DNA of 64,000 nt, taken from assembly GCA_009781895.1 (NCBI GenBank), contig WQUV01000003.1, forward strand, positions 1 through 64,000, read 5' to 3'. Shown piece by piece: positions 1 through 7,965 of this stretch. The notes below the pieces were generated by a model. It had not been told where the DNA came from. It saw nothing but the letters and a program-made list of their open reading frames with translations, and searched no databases. The DNA comes from Candidatus Saccharimonadota bacterium (GTDB lineage: Bacteria; Patescibacteriota; Saccharimonadia; Saccharimonadales; Saccharimonadaceae). Within the stretch, counting starts at the first letter, position 1, and each line of letters starts with the position of its first letter. The position numbers and the translations under genes are program-made.

Positions 1-1134
1 AGTGTTCAGCCAGACCAGTCCATAAGTGTTTGTCCTGCTGGGTGGAGGTTGCCAACGGGCCAGGCAACGACTGGTGAGTTTACGCTACTTAACAATGCTA
101 TTAACGGTGGTTCAACCAGCACAGATCAGGGGCTAAGAGAGAATTGGTTAGCTATGCGGGCTGGTCAGCTGACGGGTGGCGGCACTCTTTCGGGCCAGGG
201 TCATAGTAGTTGGCTTTGGTCTTCTAATGTCAGTACCTCGCTCAATTCGGTAAGCTTTTTCCATAGTGATTTCGATGGTGTGGTGCCAGTATCTGTTCAG
301 AACAAAGGTATGGGGCTTGCCGTTAGGTGTGTGGCGGAGCCTGTGCTAGTCATGCAGGAGGTTACCTTAGACAACTGCCCCCTAGAGAGAACACTAGCTG
401 CGGACGCAAGAGATGGAAGAACCTACTGGATACGAAGAATTCCTAACACTAGACAGGGTGGAGGAGATCTGTGTTGGATGGAGACCAATCTAGCCTATGC
501 TGGTGGAGGAGATAATAGGTTTGGTGATGTAATGCCTATAGGTACAACACCTGGTACCCTTACTGCTGGTACTAGTGCCCCAGGCATACTTATCCCAGGT
601 GTAACTGGTGTAGGGCAGGTATGTGGAGGAGATAATGCAGCGGCCTCATTTGGTCGAGGCTGCTTCTGGGAACCTTTAGGTTCTAACCCAACTACCTATC
701 CACAACAGCCTAGTACATCTACTGCTGGCACAGGTCAATTCGGACTTCTTTATAACTGGTGCGCTGCTATGGGAGGGCAAACCGCCTGTGAGCCGGGGTG
801 GGTGGCAGACCCTGCGGTTAATATTTGTCCGGCAGGGTGGAGGCTTCCTACAGGCCAGTCTACAACTGGAGAGTTTGCAATCCTCAACAACACTATAAAT
901 GCTGGCAATCTGTCATCAGATATAGGGCTTCGTATCAACTGGCTAGGTCAGTACGGTGGCAACTTCCTTAATGGTAGTTTCTCCAACCAGAGCTTCGTAG
1001 GCGGTGGCTTTTGGTCTTCTTCAGCTGGCACTTCTGTAACTTTTATGGCCTTATGGTTCGCTCCTAGCTTCCTAGACCCGGCACTCAGTATGGGTATGGG
1101 TACAGGTTTAGCCGTGAGATGTGTGAGGGAGTAG
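1..1134 (+). CDS. Secreted FISUMP-repeat protein, 5' truncated by window edge
   Basis: The reading frame is open from base 1, so the start lies outside the window; a first in-frame ATG is at 49. Two similar copies of a roughly 100-residue unit are visible. Each opens with CPAGWRLPTGQ and closes with GLAVRCV, with a conserved TTGEF..LNN..N segment and a WSS motif between. This pattern matches the FISUMP family (Fibrobacter succinogenes major paralogous domain), usually found in secreted or surface proteins. A Gly/Thr/Pro-rich linker with paired cysteines joins the copies. The truncated left edge starts just before a repeat, so more copies may lie upstream. A strong terminator follows the stop. 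Its substrate or partner is unknown; an adhesin or envelope role is inferred. Confidence 0.8.
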   Translation, partial: SVQPDQSISVCPAGWRLPTGQATTGEFTLLNNAINGGSTSTDQGLRENWLAMRAGQLTGGGTLSGQGHSSWLWSSNVSTSLNSVSFFHSDFDGVVPVSVQNKGMGLAVRCVAEPVLVMQEVTLDNCPLERTLAADARDGRTYWIRRIPNTRQGGGDLCWMETNLAYAGGGDNRFGDVMPIGTTPGTLTAGTSAPGILIPGVTGVGQVCGGDNAAASFGRGCFWEPLGSNPTTYPQQPSTSTAGTGQFGLLYNWCAAMGGQTACEPGWVADPAVNICPAGWRLPTGQSTTGEFAILNNTINAGNLSSDIGLRINWLGQYGGNFLNGSFSNQSFVGGGFWSSSAGTSVTFMALWFAPSFLDPALSMGMGTGLAVRCVRE

Positions 1135-1150
1135 AGCGTATACGACTATA

Positions 1151-1185
1151 CCATAAAGCCCGCAGTAGCTCTGCGGGCTTTATGG
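1151..1185 (+). terminator. Hairpin terminator after FISUMP gene
   Basis: A perfect 15-bp inverted repeat (arms 1151-1165 and 1171-1185) with a 5-base loop lies 17 bases after the stop codon. The inner stem is GC-rich. There is no long T tract, so strict intrinsic termination is likely but not certain. It also separates this gene from the convergent tRNA gene. Confidence 0.75.
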
Positions 1186-1197
1186 GAAAGATTATTT

Positions 1198-1274
1198 TGG
1201 TAGCACCAACAAGGATTGAACTTGTGACCTCAGGCTTATGAGTCCTGCGCTCTAACCAGCTGAGCTATGGTGCC
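1198..1274 (-). tRNA. tRNA-Met (CAT)
   Basis: The minus strand folds as a full cloverleaf: acceptor GGCACCA with TGGTGCT, D stem GCTC/GAGC, anticodon loop CTCATAA with anticodon CAT, T arm with loop TTCAATC, and an encoded CCA. It lacks the three G-C pairs typical of the initiator anticodon stem, so it is an elongator Met tRNA or an Ile tRNA whose CAT is lysidine-modified. The 31-39 position looks like an A-G mismatch. Confidence 0.9.
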
Positions 1275-1322
1275 GCGTATCCAATGGATTACGAGTATTA
1301 GTATACCACACTATTGCGACAA

Positions 1323-2252
1323 TCACAACAGTGGTGGCAGGGTGATATCGCCCACCATATTAACATGACTAAACTCAATTGTCATGGTGAAGTTGCTGAG
1401 GTTAGGCGAGATGTTGGTGAGGTCGTATCTGATGCGGGTGATATGGCCATCACTAATATGGAAGACGGCGTGAATGTTGTCGGAGAATAGATGTTCGTCC
1501 AGACCGTCAAGGGCAGCGAGACCAGACGCAAAGATGAGGAACTGTACTTGTTCGCTAGTCATTCTCATGGTGTAGACGCCGTCACGTACTCTTGTGGGGT
1601 TGCCCGCTTTTAGCGATTCGATCTCGCCGACCAAATTAACCGGAAACTCGTAAGATGAATTGAAAGAGCTTTCACGATGCCATGGATTACTTGGGGCGTC
1701 TCTCGTAAATATGAGGCCGCTATTGAAGTCACGGTATCCCTCAATGTCTAGCACGGTGCCGAATATGCTGCCAGTGGTGCGGAAGCTTTGGGTCTGGTTG
1801 GTCTTATCTGTGAACCCTGTCATGTTGAGGGAGGTTCGGAGGTTAGTTCCTTGGATATTTTCCATAATTTCGATCTCCCAGGAGAATCGATAGTTTCTGA
1901 TGTTTTCGGTGGACAAGCTGCTGATATCGTTGTATCCGTTGGCTTGGTCTGTATCCTGGTTGTTACTATCTGCGATAGTGGTTTCGTCGGTGTCGCTATT
2001 CAGAAAGAGGAATCCAGCATATACTGATGCTCCTACGAGAGTGATAGCTAGAAGACTAATGCCAATAGGGAGGAGCTTTGACTTGCGCGATGGTGTACCC
2101 AGCGGACCAGATGCCAATATCTGACCAGATGTAACTGGTGTTTGTACGGTAGGTGTCGGGCTCGGCGGGATTATTGGTTGATGAGGTGGCAGGGGTGGGG
2201 GTGTGGTTTGTGGTTGCGGCTCGAGCATTGGGTGGCTATCATCTGCTTGCAT
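1323..2252 (-). CDS. Anchored extracytoplasmic protein of unknown function
   Basis: A 309-residue protein not assigned to a family. Residues 1-60 are rich in Pro, Thr and Gln and should be cytoplasmic. One membrane helix follows at about 64-88 (GISLLAITLVGASVYAGFLF). The rest, about 220 residues, is polar and rich in beta-type segments and should lie outside. The layout resembles small anchored lipid- or ligand-binding proteins, but no signature motif was recognised. A -10 box TAAAAT at 2261-2266 (minus) lies 8 bases before the ATG, so the mRNA is probably leaderless. It is convergent with the FISUMP gene across the tRNA. Confidence 0.7.
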   Translation of the reverse strand: MQADDSHPMLEPQPQTTPPPLPPHQPIIPPSPTPTVQTPVTSGQILASGPLGTPSRKSKLLPIGISLLAITLVGASVYAGFLFLNSDTDETTIADSNNQDTDQANGYNDISSLSTENIRNYRFSWEIEIMENIQGTNLRTSLNMTGFTDKTNQTQSFRTTGSIFGTVLDIEGYRDFNSGLIFTRDAPSNPWHRESSFNSSYEFPVNLVGEIESLKAGNPTRVRDGVYTMRMTSEQVQFLIFASGLAALDGLDEHLFSDNIHAVFHISDGHITRIRYDLTNISPNLSNFTMTIEFSHVNMVGDITLPPLL

Positions 2253-2381
2253 ATGTTAATATTTTAGCATAAAGCTTGCTTATTTTCGAGTAGGCTCTAC
2301 GAGACCCACATATTTATGGCAGGTGTTAATCTGGAGCGTAATGTGGTATAATGCGATAAATATTATTTTGGAATTGTAGCT

Positions 2382-3419
2382 GTGCAAGAAAACGTAAACA
2401 TCTCAGATATAACTACCATGCGGATTGGCGGGAAGGCGCGCTATGTGGCAGAGATTGAAGATATCGCTGACCTTGAGGAGGCGATGGAGTTTGCGCGCGA
2501 GAAGGGTTTGTCGACTTTTACTTTGGGTAGTGGCGCGAACACGATTGGGCGTGACGAGGGCTTTGATGGTGTGGTTTTGCTATGCAAGATCCGTGGTTTT
2601 GAGATAATCAGGCAGACGAGCAAAGAAATTACGGTGAGGGTTGGTGGTGGCGAAGTTCTGGATGATATCGTGCGAATACTTTGTGAGCGTGGCTATACTG
2701 GAATGGAGGGTCTGACGAGCATTCCTGGGACGATGGGGGCAGCGCCGGTACAGAATGTCGGGGCTTATGGTCAGGAGATCTCGCAAATACTAGAGAGGGT
2801 TGAGTGTTATGATATGCGGGCGCGTGGCCGACGTGAGTTTAGCAAGGATGATTGCAAGATGGCGTATCGTAAGAGTATCTTTAATCACGGGGCGGATGCG
2901 GGGCGGTATTTTATCACTCATGTGGTGGTGAAGTTGAAGAAAGGTCAGATGAAGCCGCCGTTTTATACGAGCTTACAGAAGTATATTGAGGAAAATAACA
3001 TCACAAGCTACTCGCCAGAGAGTATTCGATTTTGTGTAGCGCAGGTGCGCGAGACGAAGATGCCAGACCTCAGATTTGAGCCGAGTGCGGGGTCGTTTTT
3101 CAAGAATATTTATTTGAGTGATAAAGAAGCAGAGAGTGCGAGGGCGAAAGGAATCGAAGTTTGGCGTGAGGATGGGCAGAATATTATTCCGTCGGGCTGG
3201 TTGATCCAGAATGCTGGGCTTTCGGGCCGGACTTTCTATGGAGTGCGAGTGAGTGAGAAAGCGGCGTTGATTTTGATTAATGATGGGGCGAGAGGGTATT
3301 CGGACCTGGCGCGAGCGCGCGAGCGGATTGTTTGGGCGGTCGAAAAAAGGTTTGGCTATAGGCTGAAACAGGAGCCTGTGGAGATGGGATTCCCCGATAA
3401 GGAGTCTGAGAAGATATGA
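2382..3419 (+). CDS. murB: UDP-N-acetylenolpyruvoylglucosamine reductase (MurB)
   Basis: MurB reduces UDP-GlcNAc-enolpyruvate to UDP-MurNAc with NADPH and FAD in cytoplasmic peptidoglycan precursor synthesis. Visible signatures are the FAD-binding TMRIGGKARY and TLGSGANTI, the central segment LTSIPGTMGAAPVQNVGAYG, the type I YRKSIF motif, the catalytic AGSFFKN serine region and GWLIQNAGLSG near the C terminus. The length of 345 residues is normal. The start is GTG, because no better ATG exists before the conserved N terminus; a TATAAT lies at 2347-2352 and no Shine-Dalgarno is seen. The stop codon overlaps folD by four bases, so the two are probably co-transcribed and translationally coupled. 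Confidence 0.95.
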   Translation: MQENVNISDITTMRIGGKARYVAEIEDIADLEEAMEFAREKGLSTFTLGSGANTIGRDEGFDGVVLLCKIRGFEIIRQTSKEITVRVGGGEVLDDIVRILCERGYTGMEGLTSIPGTMGAAPVQNVGAYGQEISQILERVECYDMRARGRREFSKDDCKMAYRKSIFNHGADAGRYFITHVVVKLKKGQMKPPFYTSLQKYIEENNITSYSPESIRFCVAQVRETKMPDLRFEPSAGSFFKNIYLSDKEAESARAKGIEVWREDGQNIIPSGWLIQNAGLSGRTFYGVRVSEKAALILINDGARGYSDLARARERIVWAVEKRFGYRLKQEPVEMGFPDKESEKI

Positions 3420-4315
3420 AATGGCTGGATGGGTCGGAGCTGGCTGGCTATATGCAGGCTGAGCAAGCGACTGAGGTTCGACGACTAAAAGGCGCGTGGG
3501 CGGAGAAGCGTGCGAAAGCAGCTTCTGAGGCAGGAATAGCCTTGACTGCCACAGAAGCTGCTTCGCGTACTCGGACCCCTAAACTACTCATATTACAAGA
3601 CCACCCTAACAAGGTGAGCGAATTGTATGTGAATAAGAAGTTGCAGTATGCGGCGGACATTGGCGCGGAGGCGGAATATAAGATCGTCGAAACATCTGAG
3701 TTAGCAAATGAGATTCGAAAAGCGAACGCGGATAAGAATGTTCACGGAGTGATCGTGCAGTTGCCGTTGCTGGAATCGTCTGCCTATGAAGTGTTGAACG
3801 AGATTGCGCCAGAGAAAGATGTCGATGGACTGAATGAGAAAATCCAAGAGGAGGGTCGCGATATTTTCAAGAGTGCGACGGCGGAAGCGATAAATTACCT
3901 ATTGGCTGGATATAATGTTGAGCTCGCAGGTAAGAAGATCGCGATAATTGGCTATGGGCGCTTGGTCGGCAAGCCTTTGAGTGAGATGTGGCGGGCGATG
4001 GGGCTAGATGTGACAGTATTCCGCAAGAAAGACACGGAACGACTACCAGAAGCTTTGCCAGAATTTGACGTGGTGGTGAGCGGGACTGGTGTGGCGGGGC
4101 TCGTGAAGTCAGAGATGCTAAAGCAAGGCGCGGCGGTAGTCGATGCGGGGACGGCGACAGATAAGAATGGTGTGAGTGGAGATTTTGAGCCAGCAGTGTT
4201 AGAGCGAGATGATTTGACTTTGACGCCGAAGGTTGGTGGAGTGGGGCCTGTTACCGTAGCGACACTATTTTCTCATCTATTAAGATCGGCTCGCGCTAGC
4301 CTGCCTAATCAGTAG
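3416..4315 (+). CDS. folD: Bifunctional methylenetetrahydrofolate dehydrogenase/cyclohydrolase (FolD)
   Basis: FolD interconverts methylene-, methenyl- and 10-formyl-tetrahydrofolate using NADP. Signatures seen are YVNKKLQYA (substrate-site Tyr and Lys), GVIVQLPLL, PEKDVDGL, the NADP-binding IIGYGRLVGKPL and the late TPKVGGVGPVT. The ATG overlaps the murB stop. Residues about 33-51 are an Ala/Thr/Glu-rich insertion between the first helix and the first beta strand, where relatives have a short turn; these codons are exactly a 55-bp palindromic element. The last codons also come from a second element. Length is 299 residues, slightly longer than usual, as expected from the insertion. Confidence 0.95.
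   Translation: MKWLDGSELAGYMQAEQATEVRRLKGAWAEKRAKAASEAGIALTATEAASRTRTPKLLILQDHPNKVSELYVNKKLQYAADIGAEAEYKIVETSELANEIRKANADKNVHGVIVQLPLLESSAYEVLNEIAPEKDVDGLNEKIQEEGRDIFKSATAEAINYLLAGYNVELAGKKIAIIGYGRLVGKPLSEMWRAMGLDVTVFRKKDTERLPEALPEFDVVVSGTGVAGLVKSEMLKQGAAVVDAGTATDKNGVSGDFEPAVLERDDLTLTPKVGGVGPVTVATLFSHLLRSARASLPNQ
3512..3566 (+). repeat. Palindromic element copy A, inside folD
   Basis: Arms at 3512-3527 and 3552-3566 are complementary with one bulged base. An inner GGCAG/CTGCC pair flanks the shared core AGGAATAGCCTTGACTGCC. The element is 55 bp, in frame, and encodes FolD residues 33-51. The core recurs at 4326, 9521, 23411 and 25612. Confidence 0.8.
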
Positions 4316-4364
4316 CCACCGAGCTAGGAACAGCCTTGACTGCTTCGGAGACTATTAGCCGCTA
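4297..4364 (+). repeat. Palindromic element copy B, end of folD and gap
   Basis: The core AGGAACAGCCTTGACTGC at 4326-4343 is flanked by imperfect arms (TAGC, CTAATCAG on the left; CTATTAG, GCTA on the right). The left arm supplies the last codons and stop region of folD. The right arm ends 12 bases before the -10 box of the next gene. Confidence 0.7.
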
Positions 4365-4389
4365 AGGTTCTTGTGCTATAATCTGGTAT

Positions 4390-5190
4390 ATGATTATTAG
4401 AGTGCGGTATATTCTGTTAGTGGCGATATTGATTGGGTTCGGCTGGTTTATCTTCTGGCGTAATGTCGAGACAGAGATTGATGATGTGGCGCGTGGGGCG
4501 GAGTCGGCGTTAGGGCAGGAGACAGAAGAGCCTGAGGTGGATGTTGACGCGCAGATTGCTGAGGCGACTTCAGAGGCGGTCTCGGCGTGGGCTGGGAATC
4601 GGAATGTGGGCGTCCTAATCCGTAATATTGATACTGGCGAGACGTTGGTGAATATGCACTCGGATCGAGTATTCTTCGCGGCTAGCTTATATAAGCTGAA
4701 AGTGGTGACAGATAGTTTTGTGCGAGTGCAGGAGGGGCAGAATCCGCACGCGGCGCTGAATGGTGGGCGGAGTTGGGCGCAGTGTATGGATGTGTCTATT
4801 CGGATTAGCGATAACCCGTGTGCTGAGGCATTATGGCTAAGAACGGGTCAGGTACGAGATGAGATTATGAATGTCAGCGCAAATGATGTGTATCAGGAGT
4901 TGATGCGGATTTGGCGGGGCTCGGAGCTGTCGGCGGAGAATCGGGCTTTGTACCTCGACTCGATGTTGAACCAGCCTGACGATCAACGACTAGGGTTGCC
5001 GTTTGGGTTTTCGAGTGATGTGCGAGTTTATAATAAGGTTGGGTGGCTGGGTGATCGCTGGCATGATGCGGCAATTGTGGTGATTGATGGGCGACACTTT
5101 GCGGTGGTAGTGTTGACGCGCGGGGTTGGTGGGTCTTCGGTGGTGTCGGAATTGGGTGTGATTTTAGATAGGACGTTAAGAGGAGAATAA
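4390..5190 (+). CDS. Anchored class A beta-lactamase-like serine hydrolase
   Basis: A 266-residue protein with one N-terminal membrane helix (residues 7-23) and an acidic spacer (30-60), followed by a beta-lactamase/transpeptidase-like domain. Motifs are SLYK at 99-102 (nucleophile Ser and Lys), SDN near 140 and KVGW near 217 in place of KTG. This fits the beta-lactamase-like serine hydrolase family, whose members include penicillin-interacting enzymes and beta-lactamases; the KVG variant makes the substrate uncertain. It should face outward and act on peptidoglycan or beta-lactams. A TATAAT at 4377-4382 lies 7 bases before the ATG, giving a leaderless mRNA. The next gene follows after one base. 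Confidence 0.8.
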   Translation: MIIRVRYILLVAILIGFGWFIFWRNVETEIDDVARGAESALGQETEEPEVDVDAQIAEATSEAVSAWAGNRNVGVLIRNIDTGETLVNMHSDRVFFAASLYKLKVVTDSFVRVQEGQNPHAALNGGRSWAQCMDVSIRISDNPCAEALWLRTGQVRDEIMNVSANDVYQELMRIWRGSELSAENRALYLDSMLNQPDDQRLGLPFGFSSDVRVYNKVGWLGDRWHDAAIVVIDGRHFAVVVLTRGVGGSSVVSELGVILDRTLRGE

Positions 5191-5191
5191 T

Positions 5192-5503
5192 ATGAATAAA
5201 GGTGTTTTCTATTGTGAGTTTAAGTTGAAAAAGGACGCGAGTGTGGTGGACTTCTTGGCAGCGTCGCGCGAGCTACGCGACGGCCACATATCGAAGCAGA
5301 AGGGCTATGTCTCGTGGCAACAGCTGCAGTCGGAAGACGGCGCGACTTGGGTCGATATCTTAACCTTCGAGTCGATGGTGGATGTGAAGGCGTTCGAGGT
5401 GAATGCAGCTGCGAATCCGAATGAGCTGGCGTTAAAATTCTACTCGTTCATAAATATGATGAGTTGCAAGGTGAGATACTTTACTGTGGAAGTTGATCAC
5501 TAA
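5192..5503 (+). CDS. Small dimeric alpha/beta-barrel-like protein
   Basis: A 103-residue cytoplasmic protein starting at an ATG preceded by an AGAGGAG Shine-Dalgarno and one base after the serine hydrolase stop, so it is in the same operon. The alternation of strands and helices (YCEFKLKKD, FLAASRELRD, GYVSWQQL, WVDILTFESM, CKVRYFTVEVD) resembles antibiotic-biosynthesis-monooxygenase or stress-responsive ferredoxin-like barrels. No cofactor motif is seen and such folds have varied roles. Function is not assigned. Confidence 0.65.
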   Translation: MNKGVFYCEFKLKKDASVVDFLAASRELRDGHISKQKGYVSWQQLQSEDGATWVDILTFESMVDVKAFEVNAAANPNELALKFYSFINMMSCKVRYFTVEVDH

Positions 5504-5518
5504 AGTAGTTGCTAAGCA

Positions 5519-5547
5519 TTGTATTTTATTGGTTTTTATGTTATGAT
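5519..5547 (+). promoter_or_regulatory. Promoter of the DUF4867-isomerase pair with long leader
   Basis: TTGTAT at 5519-5524 and TATGAT at 5542-5547 are 17 bp apart. The leader to the ATG at 5714 is about 160 bases and contains a GGCTC/GAGCC pair and a CAGTCGC/GCGACTG hairpin (5619-5638 region), then an AGGAGGAG Shine-Dalgarno. The long structured leader suggests post-transcriptional control. Confidence 0.6.
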
Positions 5548-5713
5548 CATATTCAGTTAGGTCAAGTAATTACTGACTAAGGCTCTTTAACATTCTTTTA
5601 GTTTTTGAGCCATGTGGCGACCAGTCGCAAGGGAGCGACTGCTAGCTAACCCAATGAGAGAGGAGAATTATAACTCATTAGTCCCTAGACATAACAGACA
5701 GGAGGAGTCTGAA

Positions 5714-6358
5714 ATGAGCAATATAAAGATTCGTAGTCTTGGCAGTGGTGATTTCGCTCGATACGGTTTCGTAGTGGAAGGTAAGTATGATTTTACTGAG
5801 TTGCTAGCGGTGCTGGCAGCAAACACGGATTGCCCTACAGAAAGAGTAATCTACGAACCTGAGTGTAAAGCATTGCATGAGTTGCCTATTTATCGTCAGT
5901 TACGCGATAGCTTGTACGGCGACATGCCGCTGCAGTTAGGATACTGCAATGGTCATAATTTGCAGTTAGGCTGTTTGGAATATCATCGTGGTAGTGAGTT
6001 TATAATCGCGACGACACCAATTGTATTACTGGTAGCTGACCTTAGAGATATTATTGGTGGCGAGATTGACACTTCGGAAGTCCAAGCGTTCTGGGTGCCA
6101 GCTGGAACTGCCGTAATGCTATACGAAACTACGCTACACTATGCTCCATGCACGGCGCCTGGGGAAAGTGGATTCCGTGCGGTTATTGGTTTGCCGCAGG
6201 GCACTAATCTCATAATGCAAGAGCCTGACGAGATGACTGTCGAAGGTAGAGCATTGTATGCTACGAACAAATGGCTGTACGCCCACCCAGACTCGTCTGA
6301 GGCGAAGAGTGGCGCTTACGTTGGTCTGAAAGGACCAGATATTGTTTTACAGTATTAA
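5714..6358 (+). CDS. DUF4867-like protein
   Basis: The 214-residue product starts at the ATG with a strong AGGAGGAG Shine-Dalgarno; the frame is open 102 bases further upstream but that part overlaps the leader hairpins. The sequence resembles DUF4867 proteins, cupin-like proteins of unknown function. The segment FWVPAGTAVMLYETTLHYAPC, seen around residues 127-147, holds conserved-looking Glu, His and Cys residues that could bind metal or sugar. It sits 32 bases before a sugar isomerase-like gene, which suggests a shared sugar pathway. Family assignment is by recall of the motif pattern and should be treated as probable. Confidence 0.6.
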   Translation: MSNIKIRSLGSGDFARYGFVVEGKYDFTELLAVLAANTDCPTERVIYEPECKALHELPIYRQLRDSLYGDMPLQLGYCNGHNLQLGCLEYHRGSEFIIATTPIVLLVADLRDIIGGEIDTSEVQAFWVPAGTAVMLYETTLHYAPCTAPGESGFRAVIGLPQGTNLIMQEPDEMTVEGRALYATNKWLYAHPDSSEAKSGAYVGLKGPDIVLQY

Positions 6359-6390
6359 AGGCTACAACTTCAAAGAGAGAAGGTAGAAGA

Positions 6391-7869
6391 ATGAAAAACA
6401 TTCCAACTGTAAAGATAGGGATTGTGGCGGTCAGTCGTGACTGCTTCCCGGTCCAACTATCTGAAAAGCGACGTGCCGCTTTGGTAGTCGCTTGTGGAAC
6501 GTACGTACACGAATGCTTAACCACGGTGGAAAACGAGAACCACGTTACTAAAGCTCTTGCTGAGCTGCAGACTGCAGGCTGTAATGCGCTTGTTGTTTAC
6601 CTGGGTAATTTCGGGCCAGAGGGCCCAGCAACAATGTTGGCGCAGAGATTTGATGGACCTGTAATGTTTGTGGCTGCCGCGGAAGAAAGTGCTGACGACC
6701 TAATGAATGGGCGTGGCGATGCTTATTGCGGCATGCTGAATGCGTCATATAGCCTTAGCCTGCGAGGGGTTAATGCATATATACCAGAATATCCTGTAGG
6801 TACAGCTAAGGAAGTTGCTGCTATGATCGCCGACTTCATTCCTGTTGCCAGGGTGGTAATTGGTATTAAAAAGCTGAAGATCTTTGGCTTTGGACCGCGA
6901 CCATACGACTTCTTTGCGTGTAACGCACCAATTAAGCCACTCTTTAATCTTGGCGTAGAGGTGCAAGAAAACTCAGAACTGGATTTGTTTGCGCTCTACA
7001 GTTCGCTTGAAGGCGATGCGCGCATAGAAGGCATCGTAGACGATATGGCGGCCGAGCTTGGGTGTGGTAATAAGCATCCAGGCGTTTTGAACCGATTGGC
7101 GCGGCTTGAGCTTGCGCTATTAGACTGGGCAGGAAAAAATCAGGGTGCATCCGAGTTCTTTGCATTTGCTAATAAGTGTTGGCCCGCGTTTCAGACGCAA
7201 TTTGGTTGCGTACCATGTTATGTAAATAGTAGGCTTACAGGGCGCGGTATACCCGTAGCTTGTGAAACTGATATTTACGGCGCGCTTTCTGAGTATATCT
7301 TGACCTGTGCGTCGGGGGTATTGCCGCCGACCTTGCTCGACATCAATAATACTGTCCCACATGGCTTGTATGAAGAAAGCAAAGCAGCGTTTGGCGGTCA
7401 TGTCTTGACTAATCTGTTTATGGGCTTCCATTGCGGTAATACTCCAATAAGCCTCCTAAAAGAGGGCGCGGCAATGAAGCATCAGCTAATAATGAAGCGT
7501 TTACTTGAACCTGATAGCGACCCCGATATCACACGCGGCACACTTGAGGGTGTACTGAATGCTGGTGATATCACGTTATTCCGTTTGCAGTCAACAGCGG
7601 GTTGCGAATTGCGCTCCTACGTTGCACAAGGTAGTGTAATTGACGTGGATCCGAAAACATTCGGCGGTACAGGAATTATAGCGATTCCAGAAATGGCACG
7701 TTTCTACCGCCATGTTCTGGTTGCGAAACACTTCCCCCATCATGCGGGCATGGGTTATGGTAAGCTTGGTAAGACTCTGTTTGCGGCCATGAAGATGCTT
7801 GGCGTAGGTGACGTTGCATACAACCAGCCTGCAGGAAGCCTGTATCATGGCGAGAGCCCGTTCGCATAA
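6391..7869 (+). CDS. L-fucose/L-arabinose isomerase-like protein
   Basis: A 492-residue protein with the fold pattern of the FucI/AraA family: an N-terminal nucleotide-like domain with ALVVYLGNFGPEGP, a middle domain with GFGPRPYDFF, and a C-terminal metal site. Candidate metal ligands are Glu in CETDIYGAL, Asp in LLDINN and His in GFHCGN. These enzymes interconvert aldoses and ketoses with Mn2+. No kinase or aldolase gene is adjacent, so the product's fate is unclear and the substrate is unassigned. A moderate Shine-Dalgarno (AGAAGG) precedes the ATG. It ends at a clear terminator. The pair may be acquired, as it is alone in metabolic function here. Confidence 0.75.
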   Translation: MKNIPTVKIGIVAVSRDCFPVQLSEKRRAALVVACGTYVHECLTTVENENHVTKALAELQTAGCNALVVYLGNFGPEGPATMLAQRFDGPVMFVAAAEESADDLMNGRGDAYCGMLNASYSLSLRGVNAYIPEYPVGTAKEVAAMIADFIPVARVVIGIKKLKIFGFGPRPYDFFACNAPIKPLFNLGVEVQENSELDLFALYSSLEGDARIEGIVDDMAAELGCGNKHPGVLNRLARLELALLDWAGKNQGASEFFAFANKCWPAFQTQFGCVPCYVNSRLTGRGIPVACETDIYGALSEYILTCASGVLPPTLLDINNTVPHGLYEESKAAFGGHVLTNLFMGFHCGNTPISLLKEGAAMKHQLIMKRLLEPDSDPDITRGTLEGVLNAGDITLFRLQSTAGCELRSYVAQGSVIDVDPKTFGGTGIIAIPEMARFYRHVLVAKHFPHHAGMGYGKLGKTLFAAMKMLGVGDVAYNQPAGSLYHGESPFA

Positions 7870-7903
7870 AGCCTGAAGTAGAAGAAGCTGAAAGAATAAT
7901 CCT

Positions 7904-7925
7904 AAAGCCCCCACCTGGGGGCTTT
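7904..7925 (+). terminator. Terminator of isomerase operon
   Basis: AAAGCCCCC at 7904-7912 and GGGGGCTTT at 7917-7925 form a 9-bp stem with a 4-base loop. The right arm provides only three T residues. Confidence 0.8.
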
Positions 7926-7953
7926 GGCACGTCAGGTCTACCAGGGATTGTGG

Positions 7954-7959
7954 TATAAT
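7954..7959 (+). promoter_or_regulatory. -10 box of leaderless glyS mRNA
   Basis: TATAAT preceded by TGTGG (extended -10) lies 6 bases upstream of the glyS ATG at 7966, so transcription should begin at or within a base or two of the start codon. No Shine-Dalgarno can fit. Confidence 0.75.
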
Positions 7960-7965
7960 GTCCCT

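Noticed and set aside
5612-5713. Upstream start for the DUF4867-like protein
   Set aside because: The upstream ATG lacks a Shine-Dalgarno and lies in leader hairpins; the ATG at 5714 has a strong one.
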